Numbered from the stretch's first letter, positions 1 through 8,620 are shown. The stretch: 38,155 nucleotides of DNA from Bacteroidota bacterium (GCA_006226545.1 SBGR01000012.1:1-38155); one strand, 5' to 3'. Notes: generated from the sequence alone by a model not told the origin. Numbers and translations: made by a program.

Positions 1-48
1 AATCGATATTATTTTATTCTATTCTTTTTTCACTTGATTCGCATTCAA

Positions 49-1929
49 ATGATTAGTAAAAATACCATCTTTTTGCTGCTATTGCTTTGGTTTACGCAAG
101 GTTGCAAAAACATTACCGAATCGGAAAAAGAACTGGACATTTCGCTGGATAATAACCACGAATCAACCCATTCTTTTGCCAATGCTGAAGAAGTTGCAGT
201 GAAGCATTTGTTCCTCAACCTCAACTTGTCTTTCGACAGCTCCACCCTTAGTGGATATGCTGAATGGGATTTGACTCCCGGTTCTGCGTCCAAACGTTTG
301 GTACTGGATACACGCGATTTGCACATTGACTCTGTATGGGTAAACGGACAAGCCAGTCGCTTTGTTTTGGGTAAAGCTGATCCCGTATTTGGTGCCGGAC
401 TATTCATTCCAATCGATTCGTTAACGCAGGCAGTTCGGATTTATTATACCACCGATCCAAATGCGGCTGCTTTGCAATGGCTTAAACCTTCGCAAACCAG
501 CGGTGGAAAATATCCATTTTTATATTCGCAGAGTCAGGCCATACTGGCGCGTAGCTGGGTGCCATGCATGGACTTACCTTCCGTGCGTTTCACCTACGAT
601 GCCCGCATTACTGTGCCGTCTTTTGCCTTGCCTTTGATGAGTGCATCCAATGCATTGGAGAGGAACGATAGCAATGTCTATCACTTTAAAATGGAACAGC
701 CCATTCCATCTTACCTGCTCGCACTGAGTGCAGGTAACCTAGAGTTTAAGTCCTTAGGTAATTCTGATCGAGTAGGTGTGTTTGCAGAGCCGGAAGCATT
801 GGATAAAGCGATACAAGAATTTGAAACCTTGCCGCAGATGGTAGAAGCGGCGGAGGAATTATACGGTCCTTACCAATGGGGTCGTTACGATGTTTTGGTT
901 CTGCCGGCTTCCTTCCCCTTTGGTGGTATGGAAAACCCAAGAGTCACCTTTGCTACGCCAACCATCATTGCCGGCGACGGTTCACTGGTTTCACTCTTAG
1001 CACATGAGTTAGCACATTCTTGGTCGGGCAATTTGGTAACCAACCGAACCTGGAACGACTTCTGGCTGAATGAAGGCTTTACCGTCTACTTTGAGCAACG
1101 CATCATGGAGAAGGTTTACGGAAAAGACTATGCAGACATGCTAACGGTTCTGGGGTATGGCGACCTGCACCAGACCTTGGAAGAATTTGGACCTAAACAC
1201 CCGGATACCCACCTTTACCTGAATTTGGAAGGTCGCGACCCGGACGACGGTGTAGGTGATGTAGCCTACGAGAAAGGCCGTTTCTTCTTACGCCATTGTG
1301 AGTCGGTTTTAGGTCGAGAACGTTTTGATGCTTTCTTATCGAACTACTTCACATCGCATCGCTTTCAAACCATGACCACTACCGGGTTTTTGGAATTACT
1401 CAAAGCAGAATGCAAAGAGGATGAGGGTTTATGGAAGAAAATCGATGCAGAGAACTGGATTTACCAGAGTGATATGCCGGATTATTTTACTCCGCCCACG
1501 TCTGTCTTATTGAAGCAGGTGGAAACCGTATTGCCGGAACTTCTACTGGGTAATCCGAAGGCCTTTGATTTGGCTAAAAAATGGTCTACCCATGAGAAGC
1601 TGTATTTGATTCGCCAGTTAACACCGGGCGATACCCAGATGATGGCGAACATGAATGCGCAGTTTAGCTTCAATACAAGCACGAATTCGGAGATTGCTTT
1701 CGCTTGGTATATGTTGGGCGTAAAATCAAATTACCGCGCCATTGAAGAGCCTTTGCATGGGTTTTTAAACAGTGTGGGTCGACGTAAGTTCATCGCTCCG
1801 TTGTACAAGGAGATGATGGCATCGGAATACTATAAAACGAAAGCCTTGCCTTGGTATACCGAAGCACGTCCGGGCTACCACGCCGTTTCCACGCAAACCA
1901 TCGACGAGGTTCTCCAATTTAAACCTTGA
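49..1929 (+). CDS. M1-family zinc aminopeptidase, lipoprotein
   Basis: Metallopeptidase of the M1 (leukotriene A4 hydrolase / aminopeptidase N) family, expected to trim N-terminal residues from peptides outside the inner membrane. The zinc site is HELAHSW at about residues 319-325, with the third ligand in NEGF about 20 residues later. The exopeptidase motif GGMEN is at about 292-296. The N-terminus is a lipoprotein signal ending TQGC (Cys19), so the enzyme is probably lipid-anchored. I chose ATG at 49 rather than the upstream TTG at 34 because it gives a compact signal peptide. At 626 residues the length fits M1 enzymes with a C-terminal helical domain. The stop overlaps the next start (TGATG), so the two genes are probably translated together. 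Confidence 0.92.
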   Translation: MISKNTIFLLLLLWFTQGCKNITESEKELDISLDNNHESTHSFANAEEVAVKHLFLNLNLSFDSSTLSGYAEWDLTPGSASKRLVLDTRDLHIDSVWVNGQASRFVLGKADPVFGAGLFIPIDSLTQAVRIYYTTDPNAAALQWLKPSQTSGGKYPFLYSQSQAILARSWVPCMDLPSVRFTYDARITVPSFALPLMSASNALERNDSNVYHFKMEQPIPSYLLALSAGNLEFKSLGNSDRVGVFAEPEALDKAIQEFETLPQMVEAAEELYGPYQWGRYDVLVLPASFPFGGMENPRVTFATPTIIAGDGSLVSLLAHELAHSWSGNLVTNRTWNDFWLNEGFTVYFEQRIMEKVYGKDYADMLTVLGYGDLHQTLEEFGPKHPDTHLYLNLEGRDPDDGVGDVAYEKGRFFLRHCESVLGRERFDAFLSNYFTSHRFQTMTTTGFLELLKAECKEDEGLWKKIDAENWIYQSDMPDYFTPPTSVLLKQVETVLPELLLGNPKAFDLAKKWSTHEKLYLIRQLTPGDTQMMANMNAQFSFNTSTNSEIAFAWYMLGVKSNYRAIEEPLHGFLNSVGRRKFIAPLYKEMMASEYYKTKALPWYTEARPGYHAVSTQTIDEVLQFKP

Positions 1930-2801
1930 TGTTCAAGCTGCCCACACCGATAAACCCCATTTACCCGGAGCGCTGGGAAGAATGGGGTATGTCTTTGTTT
2001 CTCAAACGTGATGATCTGATTCACGAGTTGGTATCGGGCAACAAGTGGCGTAAGCTCAAGCCTATTCTAGACTATGCCGCTGCAAATAAGGTGTCGGTTT
2101 TGGAGAGCATGGGCGGAGCCTATTCCAATCATTTGCTAGCTCTAGCTGTTGTAGCGAAGGCTTACGGCTTCCGGGCGAGAGGTTTTGTTCGGGGTGAGGA
2201 AGTAAACAATCCAGTCTTGTCGCTCTGCAAGGCACAGGGAATGGAGCTGGAGTTCATCTCCAGAACACAAACACGCCAATGGCGAAGTGAGCGGAATGAG
2301 TTGGAGCTGATGCATAATCAACTATGGATTCCGGAGGGTGCCGCTTGTGAACTCGGACGCTCCGGTATGCAGAGCTTATGGCTGGAGCTGAAAGAAGAAT
2401 TTAGCGATGTGGTGGATTGCGTGGGCTCCGGCACCAGCGTTATGGGATTGGCTCAATTCAAACCGGAGAACACGCGCTTACATGCCGTGATGTGCGTGAA
2501 GGATAAAGGCCTAGCCGATAAGCTAAGCGATGGGGGAATGGAGGTACACCGTGGATTTGAGCGAGGTGGTTTTGCTAAGGTAGACCATGAGTTAATCCAA
2601 GCCTGCGCCGATTTCGAATTGGATACCGGAATCTTATTGGATCCAATTTACACCTCTAAAATGTGGCTGGCTGTATTGGACTTAATCCAAAAAGGCTATT
2701 TCCCCAAAGGCAGTAAGGTGCTGATGGTGCATAGCGGCGGACTCCAAGGTTGGTTAGGTGATGGCTTAATGCAGAATCTGATGTTGCTGAAAAGGGCATA
2801 A
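1929..2801 (+). CDS. PLP-dependent deaminase, ACC deaminase / D-cysteine desulfhydrase family
   Basis: Fold-type II PLP enzyme of the 1-aminocyclopropane-1-carboxylate deaminase / D-cysteine desulfhydrase family. The PLP lysine lies in SGNKWRK (Lys39), preceded by LFLKRDDL. The phosphate-binding and substrate region SMGGAYSNH follows near residue 60. At 290 residues it is slightly shorter than typical members (about 320). Bacteroidota homologues are usually annotated only at family level, and the substrate (D-cysteine, ACC or another amino acid) cannot be told from sequence. The ATG shares one base with the stop of the aminopeptidase gene, so the two are co-transcribed, perhaps as a peptide/amino-acid salvage pair. 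Confidence 0.85.
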   Translation: MFKLPTPINPIYPERWEEWGMSLFLKRDDLIHELVSGNKWRKLKPILDYAAANKVSVLESMGGAYSNHLLALAVVAKAYGFRARGFVRGEEVNNPVLSLCKAQGMELEFISRTQTRQWRSERNELELMHNQLWIPEGAACELGRSGMQSLWLELKEEFSDVVDCVGSGTSVMGLAQFKPENTRLHAVMCVKDKGLADKLSDGGMEVHRGFERGGFAKVDHELIQACADFELDTGILLDPIYTSKMWLAVLDLIQKGYFPKGSKVLMVHSGGLQGWLGDGLMQNLMLLKRA

Positions 2802-2803
2802 AA

Positions 2804-2825
2804 AAAGACCCCCGAAGGAGTCTTT
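2804..2825 (-). terminator. Intrinsic terminator after the DUF1573 gene
   Basis: Inverted repeat AAAGAC / GTCTTT with an inner CC/GG pair and a CGAA loop. Read on the minus strand it is followed by a run of T, and it lies about 24 bases past the DUF1573 stop codon. On the plus strand it sits directly after the deaminase stop and may also help there, although the T-run is weaker. Confidence 0.7.
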
Positions 2826-2848
2826 AAAAAAGTAGAATTCTTATGAAC

Positions 2849-3268
2849 TTATTGTGGTTTATTTTCTACTGGTGATGCTGGAGCAGCTTTCTTAGGCTCT
2901 ACAGTACCGCGGATAGATAAAATCTTAGTTCCGCTTTTTGCGTTAGAGTTTACAGTGATGCTCTTGCTGAAAGAACCTGGACGGCCTGAAGAGTTGTAAA
3001 CTGCTTTGATGGTACCGGTTTGTCCTGGAGGAATAGGCTCTCTAGTCCATTCTGGAGTGGTACAACCACAGCTAGCGTTAACGCTGTTCAAAATTAAAGG
3101 TGCATTACCGGTGTTGGTGAATTCAAATTCAACAGTGGCTTGCGTTCCTTCTGTAATGGTGCCGAAATCATGTGAAGTCTTTTCAAACTTGATTTCAGCC
3201 TCTTTGTTTTGGGCAATACTAAAGATACCTACCAAAACTAGAGCTGATGTAAATAAAAGCTTTTTCAT
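2849..3268 (-). CDS. DUF1573 domain secreted protein
   Basis: Short exported protein (139 residues). Residues 1-19 form a signal peptide ending in SIAQ. The rest is one DUF1573 domain, an immunoglobulin-like beta-sandwich: HDFGTITEG near 33-41, EFTNTGNAPL near 49-58, the conserved SCGCT at 66-70, then PPGQTG and a C-terminal strand region. DUF1573 proteins are very common in Bacteroidota, but the biochemical role is not established. The gene is monocistronic, divergent from recX and closed by a hairpin terminator. Confidence 0.88.
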   Translation of the reverse strand: MKKLLFTSALVLVGIFSIAQNKEAEIKFEKTSHDFGTITEGTQATVEFEFTNTGNAPLILNSVNASCGCTTPEWTREPIPPGQTGTIKAVYNSSGRPGSFSKSITVNSNAKSGTKILSIRGTVEPKKAAPASPVENKPQ

Positions 3269-3306
3269 ACGGTTAGTCTTATTTCCTTAATTCGAGGTGA
3301 ATTTTA

Positions 3307-3336
3307 CAAAGATTATTCCAAAAAAACAGAAGCAAA
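3307..3336 (-). promoter_or_regulatory. Possible Bacteroidota-type promoter for the DUF1573 gene
   Basis: On the minus strand a -33-like TTTG (3333-3336) is followed, 18 bases on, by AATCTTTG (3307-3314), one mismatch from TAnnTTTG. This would start the transcript about 30 bases before the ATG. Confidence 0.4.
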
Positions 3337-3392
3337 TTTGCATTTTGTGCCAATTGGAAGCGCCTTTGTTTCCTTTCAACTAAGTAGTAAGC

Positions 3393-3860
3393 ATGAATTA
3401 TTCCCAAAAAGATGCACTCGGAAAGCTCCGTAAGTACTGCGCTTACCAAGATCGAGCGCACAGTGAAGTGGAGCAGAAATTGGCTGATATGGGATTGTAT
3501 GGCGATGAGGCTGGCGAGGTGATAATTGCTTTGGTGCGTGAGTCATTTCTCGATGAAGAACGTTTTGCTCGAAGTTTTGTACGCGGAAAGTTCCGCATCA
3601 AAGGCTGGGGCCGCCGTAAGATTTTACAAGAATTGAAGTTGAAGAAGGTGAGCGACTATTGCATAGACCAAGGATTTAAAGAGCTGGATGAGGATGAATA
3701 CATGCAACGCCTTCAGGATTATGCGGAAAACAAATGGGCGAGTTTGAACAAGGAGAAGAACAGTTGGGTGAAGCGAAAAAAAACAAGCTCGTACCTCCTT
3801 CAAAAGGGATACGAGCCTGATCTTATAAATGAGGTGCTTCGGGAATTAGCCCAAGTATGA
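3393..3860 (+). CDS. recX: RecX regulatory protein
   Basis: RecX-family modulator of RecA, which binds RecA filaments and limits recombination and the SOS response. The 155-residue length is normal. Three-helix RecX repeats are visible: an N-terminal unit with [16 protein letters not shown], the signature [23 protein letters not shown] near residues 49-71, and a C-terminal unit with [12 protein letters not shown]. No recA lies nearby. The 3' end overlaps the end of rpoD by 15 bases, a convergent tail-to-tail arrangement. Confidence 0.9.
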   Translation: MNYSQKDALGKLRKYCAYQDRAHSEVEQKLADMGLYGDEAGEVIIALVRESFLDEERFARSFVRGKFRIKGWGRRKILQELKLKKVSDYCIDQGFKELDEDEYMQRLQDYAENKWASLNKEKNSWVKRKKTSSYLLQKGYEPDLINEVLRELAQV

Positions 3861-4709
3861 TTTCAAGATTTTGCTCTTGCTTGATTTTCTCAATCTTCTT
3901 AGCGCTTTTTCTTTGATCTGACGCACACGTTCGCGGGTCAAACCAACTTTTTCACTGATGTCTTCCAAGGTATGAGCCGGACCGCCGTCTAGTCCGTAGT
4001 AGTATTTCAATACATCTCTTTCTTTTTCAGAAAGCGTATTGATTACGCGGCTAATCTCTTTCTGCAATGATTCGTTGATCAAATGCAAATCCGGATTTGG
4101 CTCATCGTTATTATCCAATACACCTAAGAGGGTATTGTCTTCTCCTTCGGTCAATGGTGCGTCGATAGATAAGTGACGTCCGGAAGTACGCATGGCGTTT
4201 TCTACTTCGATAACCGGGATTTCCAATGCTTCTGCAATTTCTTCGGCTGTTGGCTCACGCTCAAATTTCTGCTCCAATTCAGCAGCAGCGTTACCGATAC
4301 GTCCGATTGATCCTACTTTGTTCAAAGGCAAACGAACAATACGAGACTGGTCTGCCAATGCCTGAAGGATAGACTGACGAATCCACCATACAGCGTAAGA
4401 GATAAATTTGAATCCACGGGTTTCATCGAAACGTTTGGCTGCTTTAATCAAGCCTAAGTTTCCTTCATTGATAAGGTCACCTAATGTAAGACCTTGGTTT
4501 TGATATTGTTTAGATACGGAAACCACGAAACGGAGGTTGGCATTTACCAATTTCTCCAAGGCAACTTGATCGCCTTCGCGGATTCTTCGTGCCAGCTCGA
4601 CTTCCTCTTGGGCGTCGATCATTGGCACTTTACTAATTTCGTTAAGATACTTGTCTAAAGATTTGTTTTCCCTGTTGGTAAACTGTTTACTGATTTTTAG
4701 CTGTCTCAT
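3846..4709 (-). CDS. rpoD: Primary RNA polymerase sigma factor RpoD (sigma-A type)
   Basis: Housekeeping sigma-70 factor in the short Bacteroidota form (287 residues, lacking the long N-terminal region 1.1). ATG at 4709 is chosen because it gives the typical N-terminus MRQLKISKQ; an upstream in-frame start would add 18 atypical residues. Region 1.2 ([15 protein letters not shown]), region 2 ([49 protein letters not shown]), region 3 and region 4 (the helix-turn-helix [19 protein letters not shown]) are all intact. The 3' end overlaps recX. The 250 bases upstream contain a short palindrome (see the separate entry). Confidence 0.96.
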   Translation of the reverse strand: MRQLKISKQFTNRENKSLDKYLNEISKVPMIDAQEEVELARRIREGDQVALEKLVNANLRFVVSVSKQYQNQGLTLGDLINEGNLGLIKAAKRFDETRGFKFISYAVWWIRQSILQALADQSRIVRLPLNKVGSIGRIGNAAAELEQKFEREPTAEEIAEALEIPVIEVENAMRTSGRHLSIDAPLTEGEDNTLLGVLDNNDEPNPDLHLINESLQKEISRVINTLSEKERDVLKYYYGLDGGPAHTLEDISEKVGLTRERVRQIKEKALRRLRKSSKSKILKSYLG

Positions 4710-4809
4710 GAATGACCTAGAAAGTGAATTTTTTAGCTTTTTCCGAAACTTCAAATTGCACAAAAATCACTCCAAGATTGGCTTTATATCAGGCTTTGTG
4801 CCACTTTTC

Positions 4810-4824
4810 CACATTGTAAATGTG
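4810..4824. promoter_or_regulatory. 15-bp palindrome upstream of rpoD
   Basis: Perfect inverted repeat CACATT-GTA-AATGTG, about 100 bases before the rpoD start. The word AATGTGATTAAA that begins in its right arm recurs at 25761-25772 inside another palindrome. A regulatory role is inference. Confidence 0.3.
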
Positions 4825-4959
4825 ATTAAACTCAGCCGGAGCGCTGATTCGCGTCGGATGAAAAATATTTGACAGCCCTTCAGAGCGCCTTGTTTTCTGG
4901 CTGACAGCCTTGCTATTTCGTCCCTATCAGGGAGTGCTATGGCTGATTTTAGGACAAGC

Positions 4960-6819
4960 TTACAGCAGCTGGTTCGCTAAAAGGGCCGAACAATAGGCCA
5001 AGATGCCCATAAAGGCGAATTGTATCATAGGCCATTTCCAGCCGCCGGTTTCTTTGCGCATTACGGCCAAGGTGCTGACGCATTGCAAGGCAAACAGGTA
5101 AAAGAGCAGCAGTGAGACTAGGGTGCCTGTCCCAAAAACCTTTTCGCCTGTCTCCGGGTTCACTTCTTGGCTCAAACGGTCTTTGATGCGCTTCATGTCT
5201 TCCTCGTCTTCAATATGGTAAATGGTAGCCATAGAGCCCACAAAAACTTCGCGTGCAGCAAAACTACTGATGATGGCAATACCAATCTTCCAATCGTAGC
5301 CCAAAGGCGCAATAACAGGTTCTATGAACTTGCCCGCCTTTCCGGCAAAGGATTCTTCCAAGGTGGTTTCTTCATGAGGAGCGGAGCTTAAATCGGCAGG
5401 ACCGTAGCTTGAGAGTGCCCATAAAATGATGGAGATTCCCAAAATGATTTTACCGGCTTCGCTTACAAAGCTTTTGCACTTCTCATATATCTGCATGCCT
5501 ACCTGGCGCCAGTGTGGAAAGCGGTATTCCGGAATCTCCATGAGGAATGGATTCACATTCTTCACTTTGATGCCTTTGTTAAGTACCAGTGCCGTTCCGA
5601 ATGCGCTTAAGAAGCCGAGTAGGTAAAGTGCTGTGAGCGCTAATCCTTGGTAATTGAAGATGCCTAACCATTTTTCATCTGGTAAGAGAAGCGAAACCAA
5701 AAGGATAAAAACCGGAAGTCTAGCAGAACAGCTGATTAAAGGTGTAATCAACATGGTGATGAGGCGATCACGTGGATTGCCAATGGTACGAGTCGACATG
5801 ATGGCGGGAATCGCGCAGGCAAAGCCGCTGATCAAAGGAATCACCGAACGACCATTTAGTCCAACGCGACGCATTACGCGGTCCATTAATAAGGTGGCTC
5901 TCACCATATAGCCACTGTCTTCCAGTATCGCTAAAAAGAAAAAGAGAAATGCGATCTGCGGCAAAAACATCAATACGCCCGAGAGTCCGGGTAAGATGCC
6001 ATGTATCGTTAAACTGCGTACCGGGCCTTCCGGTAAACTGGATTGCAAGGTTTCGCCTAAGCTGATGAAAGCGGTTTCGATCCACGTCATCGGGAATTCA
6101 GCCAGTGAGAATACGGCTTGGAACATTAAAAAGAGGAAGGCAAAAAAGAGGGCATAGCCGATGAAAGGATGCATGGCCCATTTATCGAACTTTTCAGACC
6201 TGGAGGTAAAGGCTAGCTTCTGATCCCAGCTAATGCATTCGACCATCACCTGGTCTATCTGCTCGAAGATTTGCTCCGGCTCAGGTAATTGCTGGTCTGC
6301 CTTGGTTTGCGTTTCCGGCTCAGTTTCGTGAATCAAGGCTTTCAGTTCCTGTATGCCTTTGCGTTTCAGCGCAGAAACTGGCAATACCGGAATGCCTAAG
6401 AATTCTTCCATCTTCAGCGTATCGATGCGAATGCCACGTTCCAAAGCGAGGTCGCTCATGTTCAAAGTGAGGATGAGCGGACAACCTGCGGCCTTCATCT
6501 GCAAGAACAGAAAGAGGCTTTTGCGAAGCTGTGTAGCATCGGCTACGTATACGAAAAGTTCCGGAGCTTCCGGTCCGGTTTGAAGTATCAGGTTGCTGGA
6601 GATGAGTTCATCGGGAGAACGCGCAATTAAGCTATACAATCCCGGTACATCGGTTACATCTACTTTTTCGTTTTCGTAGGTATAGGAACCGCTCTTTTTC
6701 TCAACCGTTACACCGGGCAAGTTTCCGGTTTTTTGATTTAATCCGGTAAGGGCATTGAAAAGGGAAGATTTTCCGCCGTTTGGGTTCCCGGCTAAGGCGA
6801 TACGTTTAGACTTGCTCAA
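4960..6819 (-). CDS. feoB: Ferrous iron transporter FeoB
   Basis: Inner-membrane Fe(II) uptake permease with an N-terminal G-protein domain. G1 is GNPNGGKS at residues 11-18, the G2 Thr region follows LPGVTVEKK, G3 is DVPGLYSL and G4 is NMSD. A helical spacer comes next, then the membrane part with two Gate-like segments, including FACAIPAIMSTRTI and SCSARLPVF with their conserved cysteines. The 619-residue length is compact for FeoB, but no core motif is missing. The start is TTG at 6819; no in-frame ATG precedes the G1 motif. It overlaps feoA by 14 bases, so translation is probably coupled. Control is likely through the palindrome ahead of feoA. Confidence 0.94.
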   Translation of the reverse strand: MSKSKRIALAGNPNGGKSSLFNALTGLNQKTGNLPGVTVEKKSGSYTYENEKVDVTDVPGLYSLIARSPDELISSNLILQTGPEAPELFVYVADATQLRKSLFLFLQMKAAGCPLILTLNMSDLALERGIRIDTLKMEEFLGIPVLPVSALKRKGIQELKALIHETEPETQTKADQQLPEPEQIFEQIDQVMVECISWDQKLAFTSRSEKFDKWAMHPFIGYALFFAFLFLMFQAVFSLAEFPMTWIETAFISLGETLQSSLPEGPVRSLTIHGILPGLSGVLMFLPQIAFLFFFLAILEDSGYMVRATLLMDRVMRRVGLNGRSVIPLISGFACAIPAIMSTRTIGNPRDRLITMLITPLISCSARLPVFILLVSLLLPDEKWLGIFNYQGLALTALYLLGFLSAFGTALVLNKGIKVKNVNPFLMEIPEYRFPHWRQVGMQIYEKCKSFVSEAGKIILGISIILWALSSYGPADLSSAPHEETTLEESFAGKAGKFIEPVIAPLGYDWKIGIAIISSFAAREVFVGSMATIYHIEDEEDMKRIKDRLSQEVNPETGEKVFGTGTLVSLLLFYLFALQCVSTLAVMRKETGGWKWPMIQFAFMGILAYCSALLANQLL

Positions 6820-7036
6820 GCTTCGCGATGTTTACGAAGACGGCATCTTCCTTACGTAAGCCAAGTTGCATACCGCCTGATTCGAGAACCAAAGGACATC
6901 CGGATGGTGCGGCACGTAATATCCTAACCTGCACTCCCTTAAAGATGCCAAATTCTTTCAGTTTATTGGCTAGATCAGCCTGCTTTACCTCCAGTATTTT
7001 GGCCATTCGCCCTATTTCTAACTCGGCTAAATTCAC
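6806..7036 (-). CDS. feoA: FeoA, SH3-like partner of FeoB
   Basis: Small cytosolic protein (76 residues) with the SH3-like FeoA fold: LAELEIGRMAKILEV, LKEFGIFKGVQVRILRAAP, SGCPLVLESGGMQLGLRKEDA. FeoA is needed for FeoB-mediated Fe(II) uptake. The start is GTG at 7036; an in-frame stop lies four codons upstream and the next ATG (residue 11) would cut the first strand. A 19-base perfect palindrome sits 8 bases before the start codon. Confidence 0.92.
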   Translation of the reverse strand: MNLAELEIGRMAKILEVKQADLANKLKEFGIFKGVQVRILRAAPSGCPLVLESGGMQLGLRKEDAVFVNIAKLEQV

Positions 7037-7043
7037 CGGTGCA

Positions 7044-7062
7044 ATTTAGAATATTTCTAAAT
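7044..7062. promoter_or_regulatory. Palindromic operator in front of feoAB
   Basis: Perfect 8-3-8 inverted repeat ATTTAGAATATTTCTAAAT, ending 8 bases from the feoA start. The core TTAGA-N5-TCTAA recurs ahead of the cysteine desulfurase gene (37105-37119). The TTAG...CTAA outline resembles DtxR/IdeR-type iron repressor sites more than a classical Fur box. Assignment to a regulator family is inference. Confidence 0.65.
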
Positions 7063-7065
7063 AAA

Positions 7066-7098
7066 AAATCCACCCTTTCTTTACAAAAAGGTGGATTT
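7066..7098 (-). terminator. Intrinsic terminator between tonB and feoA
   Basis: Arms AAATCCACC and GGTGGATTT with a 15-base loop. On the minus strand the hairpin is followed by T-rich sequence. It lies 20-50 bases past the stop of the upstream tonB, so feoAB is probably a separate transcription unit. Confidence 0.75.
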
Positions 7099-7118
7099 CC
7101 GGTAACGATGCCTTAATG

Positions 7119-7823
7119 CTAGTCTAGCCTAAACTTAATTGGAATGTTCATGCGTACTCGCACAGGATGAAAGTTCTGCTCTCCTGGGGTCCAACGAGGC
7201 ATGCTCTCAATAACACGTTTTGCTTCTTCGCCTAGGCCATAAGGTGGTGCTTTTTCTATTTTGATATTCGAAAGACTACCATCTTTTTCCACTACAAAAG
7301 AGATTACTACTTGTCCTTGAATATTGTTTTCTTTGGCAAGCGGAGGGTATTTGATGTTTTTTCTGATATATAACATCATAGCGGCTTCTCCTCCGGGAAA
7401 TTGCGGACTTACACCCGGCACAAGGATGATAGGATCTATCTCTTCTGTTGGGGTAATTTCATCGAATAGCCCATTGTTTGCTAGATCGATAAGATCAGAT
7501 GTGGTTAAGGTTTCAACGGGCTTGTCTTTTAGTGTTGGAATCGGAGTTTCATCGTCAACCTGTTTGAAAAGATCTTCGGGTATTGGAGCAGGTTGGCTTT
7601 TTAAAGCCTCTTGCTTCATAATCTCTTCTTCGATGTTGACGATGATAAGTGAATCAAATTCTTTATCGAATGGATCGGATTCCGTTGGACGTAAATCGAT
7701 GCCGGGTTCGAAGTTTAGGTTGAAGGCCCAAAGCATGGAAGAGAGGGCGAGGATCAGACCAAGTTCGAAATAGATAATCCGACGGCGTCTGATTTTGGCG
7801 GTATGGGGATGTGCATTTCTCAT
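7119..7823 (-). CDS. TonB-like energy transducer (second copy)
   Basis: TonB-type protein (234 residues) that would carry proton-motive force from ExbBD to outer-membrane TonB-dependent receptors. It has a basic N-terminus (KIRRRR), one membrane anchor at about residues 16-36 and an acidic/proline-containing periplasmic linker. The TonB C-terminal domain starts at FPGGEAA and contains YPPLAKENNIQGQVV and a final SMPRW...PIKFRLD. It is clearly paralogous to the gene just upstream, sharing the word YPPLAKENNIQG and an RRK/RRR membrane entry. Unlike its neighbour it lacks a polyproline tract. An inverted repeat covers its start codon (see 7819-7859). Confidence 0.88.
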   Translation of the reverse strand: MRNAHPHTAKIRRRRIIYFELGLILALSSMLWAFNLNFEPGIDLRPTESDPFDKEFDSLIIVNIEEEIMKQEALKSQPAPIPEDLFKQVDDETPIPTLKDKPVETLTTSDLIDLANNGLFDEITPTEEIDPIILVPGVSPQFPGGEAAMMLYIRKNIKYPPLAKENNIQGQVVISFVVEKDGSLSNIKIEKAPPYGLGEEAKRVIESMPRWTPGEQNFHPVRVRMNIPIKFRLD

Positions 7824-7859
7824 AGTACTGTTCTTTGTTAGTAAAACGTAGACTATGAG
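7819..7859 (-). promoter_or_regulatory. Leader hairpin that could mask the tonB start codon
   Basis: Perfect 8-bp inverted repeat CTCATAGT (7819-7826) and ACTATGAG (7852-7859), separated by 25 bases. In the minus-strand mRNA the downstream arm contains the tonB AUG, so pairing would hide the start codon. The structure is seen; its function is inferred. Confidence 0.4.
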
Positions 7860-7895
7860 GTGATTGGTTGGAATGGAGGTGGAATAAAAAAAGAA

Positions 7896-7922
7896 AGTCC
7901 GACTTAGATACTAAGCCGGACT
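7896..7922 (-). terminator. Intrinsic terminator after the first tonB
   Basis: Hairpin AGTCCG-x-CTTAG / CTAAG-x-CGGACT with a 3-base loop (the single odd position is a G-U pair on the minus strand). It is followed on the minus strand by TTTCTTTTTTT and lies about 24 bases past the stop of the 224-residue TonB. Confidence 0.85.
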
Positions 7923-7945
7923 CTTATACGTTTTAGTGGATTTTA

Positions 7946-8620
7946 TTAATCCAACTGGAATCTCACTGGGAGGTTGTAACGAACCGATACCGGTTTATTA
8001 CGCTGCTTACCCGGTTTCCAACGAGGCATGCTTTTTACAACTTTCAAAGCTGCTTCACCGCAACCCCATCCAATGTCTTTTACAACACGTGGGCTAGTGA
8101 TTCTTCCGTTTTCGTCAATTACGAATTCGATTACCACACGGCCTTGGATATTGTTTTCTTTAGCGAGAGGTGGGTATTCTAAGTTCTTCTGTAAGTATTT
8201 GAACAACTCACCTTGTCCACCTGGAAACTCAGGCATGTCTTCTACCACGGTAAAGACTTCTGGCTCCTTGGTAGCCTCTGCTACTTCAACTTGCTCAGGT
8301 ACGTATTCGATAATCTCATCGTCCTGATTGGTCTCGGTAGACTCAATCTCAGCTTCTTCAACTTCCGAGTCATCCTCAATCACCTCAATGGTTTGTGGTG
8401 GTGGGGGTGGTGGTGGAGGTGGCTGCTCTTGACGGGTAATATCCATCACTTCTTCCGGCTCATCATCGATCAACTCCGCTTGCTCCTGTTGTTCAACTTC
8501 GTCATGCGTAGTGATGCTGAAAGCCCCGAGGGTCAGGCCGAGTGACGCTATCAAACCGATCATAAAAAATATGTCGGCTTTTCTGCGAACGTCAACTTCG
8601 GGATACTTTCTTAACTCCAT
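7946..8620 (-). CDS. tonB: TonB-like energy transducer (first copy, polyproline linker)
   Basis: TonB family protein of 224 residues. It has an N-terminal membrane anchor (about residues 16-38), an acidic stretch, and nine consecutive prolines at residues 67-75 that would form a stiff periplasmic rod. A second acidic linker leads to a C-terminal TonB domain (EFPGGQGELFKYLQ, YPPLAKENNIQGRVVIEFV, KSMPRWKPGK, LPVRFQLD). It lies in tandem with a second TonB (7119-7823), but a strong terminator separates them, so each is probably controlled on its own. Neither TonB has exbBD nearby. Confidence 0.9.
   Translation of the reverse strand: MELRKYPEVDVRRKADIFFMIGLIASLGLTLGAFSITTHDEVEQQEQAELIDDEPEEVMDITRQEQPPPPPPPPPQTIEVIEDDSEVEEAEIESTETNQDDEIIEYVPEQVEVAEATKEPEVFTVVEDMPEFPGGQGELFKYLQKNLEYPPLAKENNIQGRVVIEFVIDENGRITSPRVVKDIGWGCGEAALKVVKSMPRWKPGKQRNKPVSVRYNLPVRFQLD

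Noticed and set aside
45-407. Minus-strand ORF within the aminopeptidase gene
   Set aside because: It lies wholly over a well-supported coding gene on the other strand and has no signal or motif.
4921-4933. TCCCT-ATC-AGGGA hairpin downstream of feoB
   Set aside because: The stem is short and no T-run follows on the minus strand, so I do not call it a terminator.
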